Source of the DNA: Spirochaetaceae bacterium
GTDB taxonomy: Bacteria; Spirochaetota; Spirochaetia; DSM-27196; SKKC01
Assembly: GCA_003552745.1 (NCBI GenBank)
Contig: PUOG01000355.1
Span: 1-5,339, forward strand
Length of the DNA stretch: 5,339 bases
Direction: 5' to 3'
The notes beneath the pieces are model-generated. The model did no database searches, had not been told where the DNA came from, and worked only from the letters and a program-made list of their open reading frames with translations. The translations under genes were made by a program, and so were the position numbers. Shown piece after piece: positions 5,191-5,339 of the stretch (position 1 is the first letter of the stretch; each line of letters opens with the position of its first letter).

Positions 5191-5339
5191 TCAGTAGGCG
5201 AGCACGCTCCGCAGCCAACGTTCTGCCTCGTCCATGTCGATCGCCTTGCGCTTCGCGTAGTCGACGACCTGGTCTTTGGCGACCTTACCGACGGAGAAGT
5301 ACTTGCTCGCCGGATGCGCGTAGCAGAACGCCGAGACCG
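5191..5339 (-). CDS. metH: Cobalamin-dependent methionine synthase, C-terminal end (partial)
   Basis: The minus-strand frame entering from the right edge and ending at TGA 5193-5191 encodes about 48 residues matching the extreme C-terminus of MetH. Diagnostic pieces are HPASKYFSVGKVAKDQV, then DYAKRKAIDMDEAERWL, and the end SVLAY. This is the end of the S-adenosylmethionine-binding reactivation domain, which re-methylates oxidised cobalamin; full MetH transfers a methyl group from methyltetrahydrofolate to homocysteine. The rest of the gene (normally about 1,200 residues) lies outside the window, so its integrity cannot be judged. The gene is convergent with the sirtuin operon, separated by a hairpin. 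Confidence 0.88.
   Translation of the reverse strand, partial: VSAFCYAHPASKYFSVGKVAKDQVVDYAKRKAIDMDEAERWLRSVLAY

Overview
The window is a high-GC (roughly 60% by eye) bacterial chromosomal segment, densely packed with housekeeping-type genes. I cannot place the organism with confidence. A cobalamin-dependent methionine synthase, a pterin dehydratase, a TspO-like membrane protein and short AT-rich promoter boxes in a GC-rich background all fit a free-living bacterium. I see no phage, plasmid, insertion-sequence, CRISPR, rRNA or tRNA signature.

Layout from left to right: (i) the first 54 bases may hold the 5' end of a minus-strand gene leaving the window. (ii) Next, on the minus strand, is a 215-residue calcineurin-like metallophosphoesterase (57-704). 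(iii) Only 24 bp away, transcribed divergently, is a 113-residue pterin-4a-carbinolamine dehydratase (phhB type, 729-1070). (iv) Its stop codon overlaps that of a convergent gene for a TspO/MBR-like, tryptophan-containing integral membrane protein (minus, 1067-1837). (v) A divergent intergenic region of about 140 bp carries plausible promoters facing both ways and an interrupted inverted repeat. (vi) The largest gene (1981-4326, plus) encodes a single 781-residue polypeptide: an N-terminal ClC-type anion channel/transporter joined by a cytosolic linker to a complete C-terminal sirtuin (SIR2). (vii) After 15 bp comes a stand-alone sirtuin of 259 residues (4342-5121), clearly a paralogue of the fused domain. 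(viii) A perfect 10-bp hairpin separates it from the convergent 3' end of metH (minus, 5191 to the right edge).

The main result is the ClC-sirtuin fusion followed immediately by a free sirtuin copy. Both sirtuin domains keep the NAD-binding loop, the catalytic histidine, four zinc cysteines and the Tyr-x-x-Arg pair that marks class III (SIRT5/CobB-like) enzymes preferring acidic acyl-lysines such as succinyl- or malonyl-lysine. A membrane anion transporter thus carries a predicted NAD-dependent deacylase on one chain, with a soluble version co-directional and nearly abutting. Tandem duplication of a sirtuin gene followed by fusion of one copy to a ClC gene is a simple explanation. Coupling between anion flux and NAD or acylation state is a hypothesis only.

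A secondary pattern is that several genes (phosphoesterase, fusion, free sirtuin) have a -10-like hexamer ending only 5-6 nt before the start codon, and phhB has one 11 nt before. That suggests leaderless or very short-leader mRNAs. The TspO-like gene is the exception, with a clear Shine-Dalgarno sequence that decides its start.
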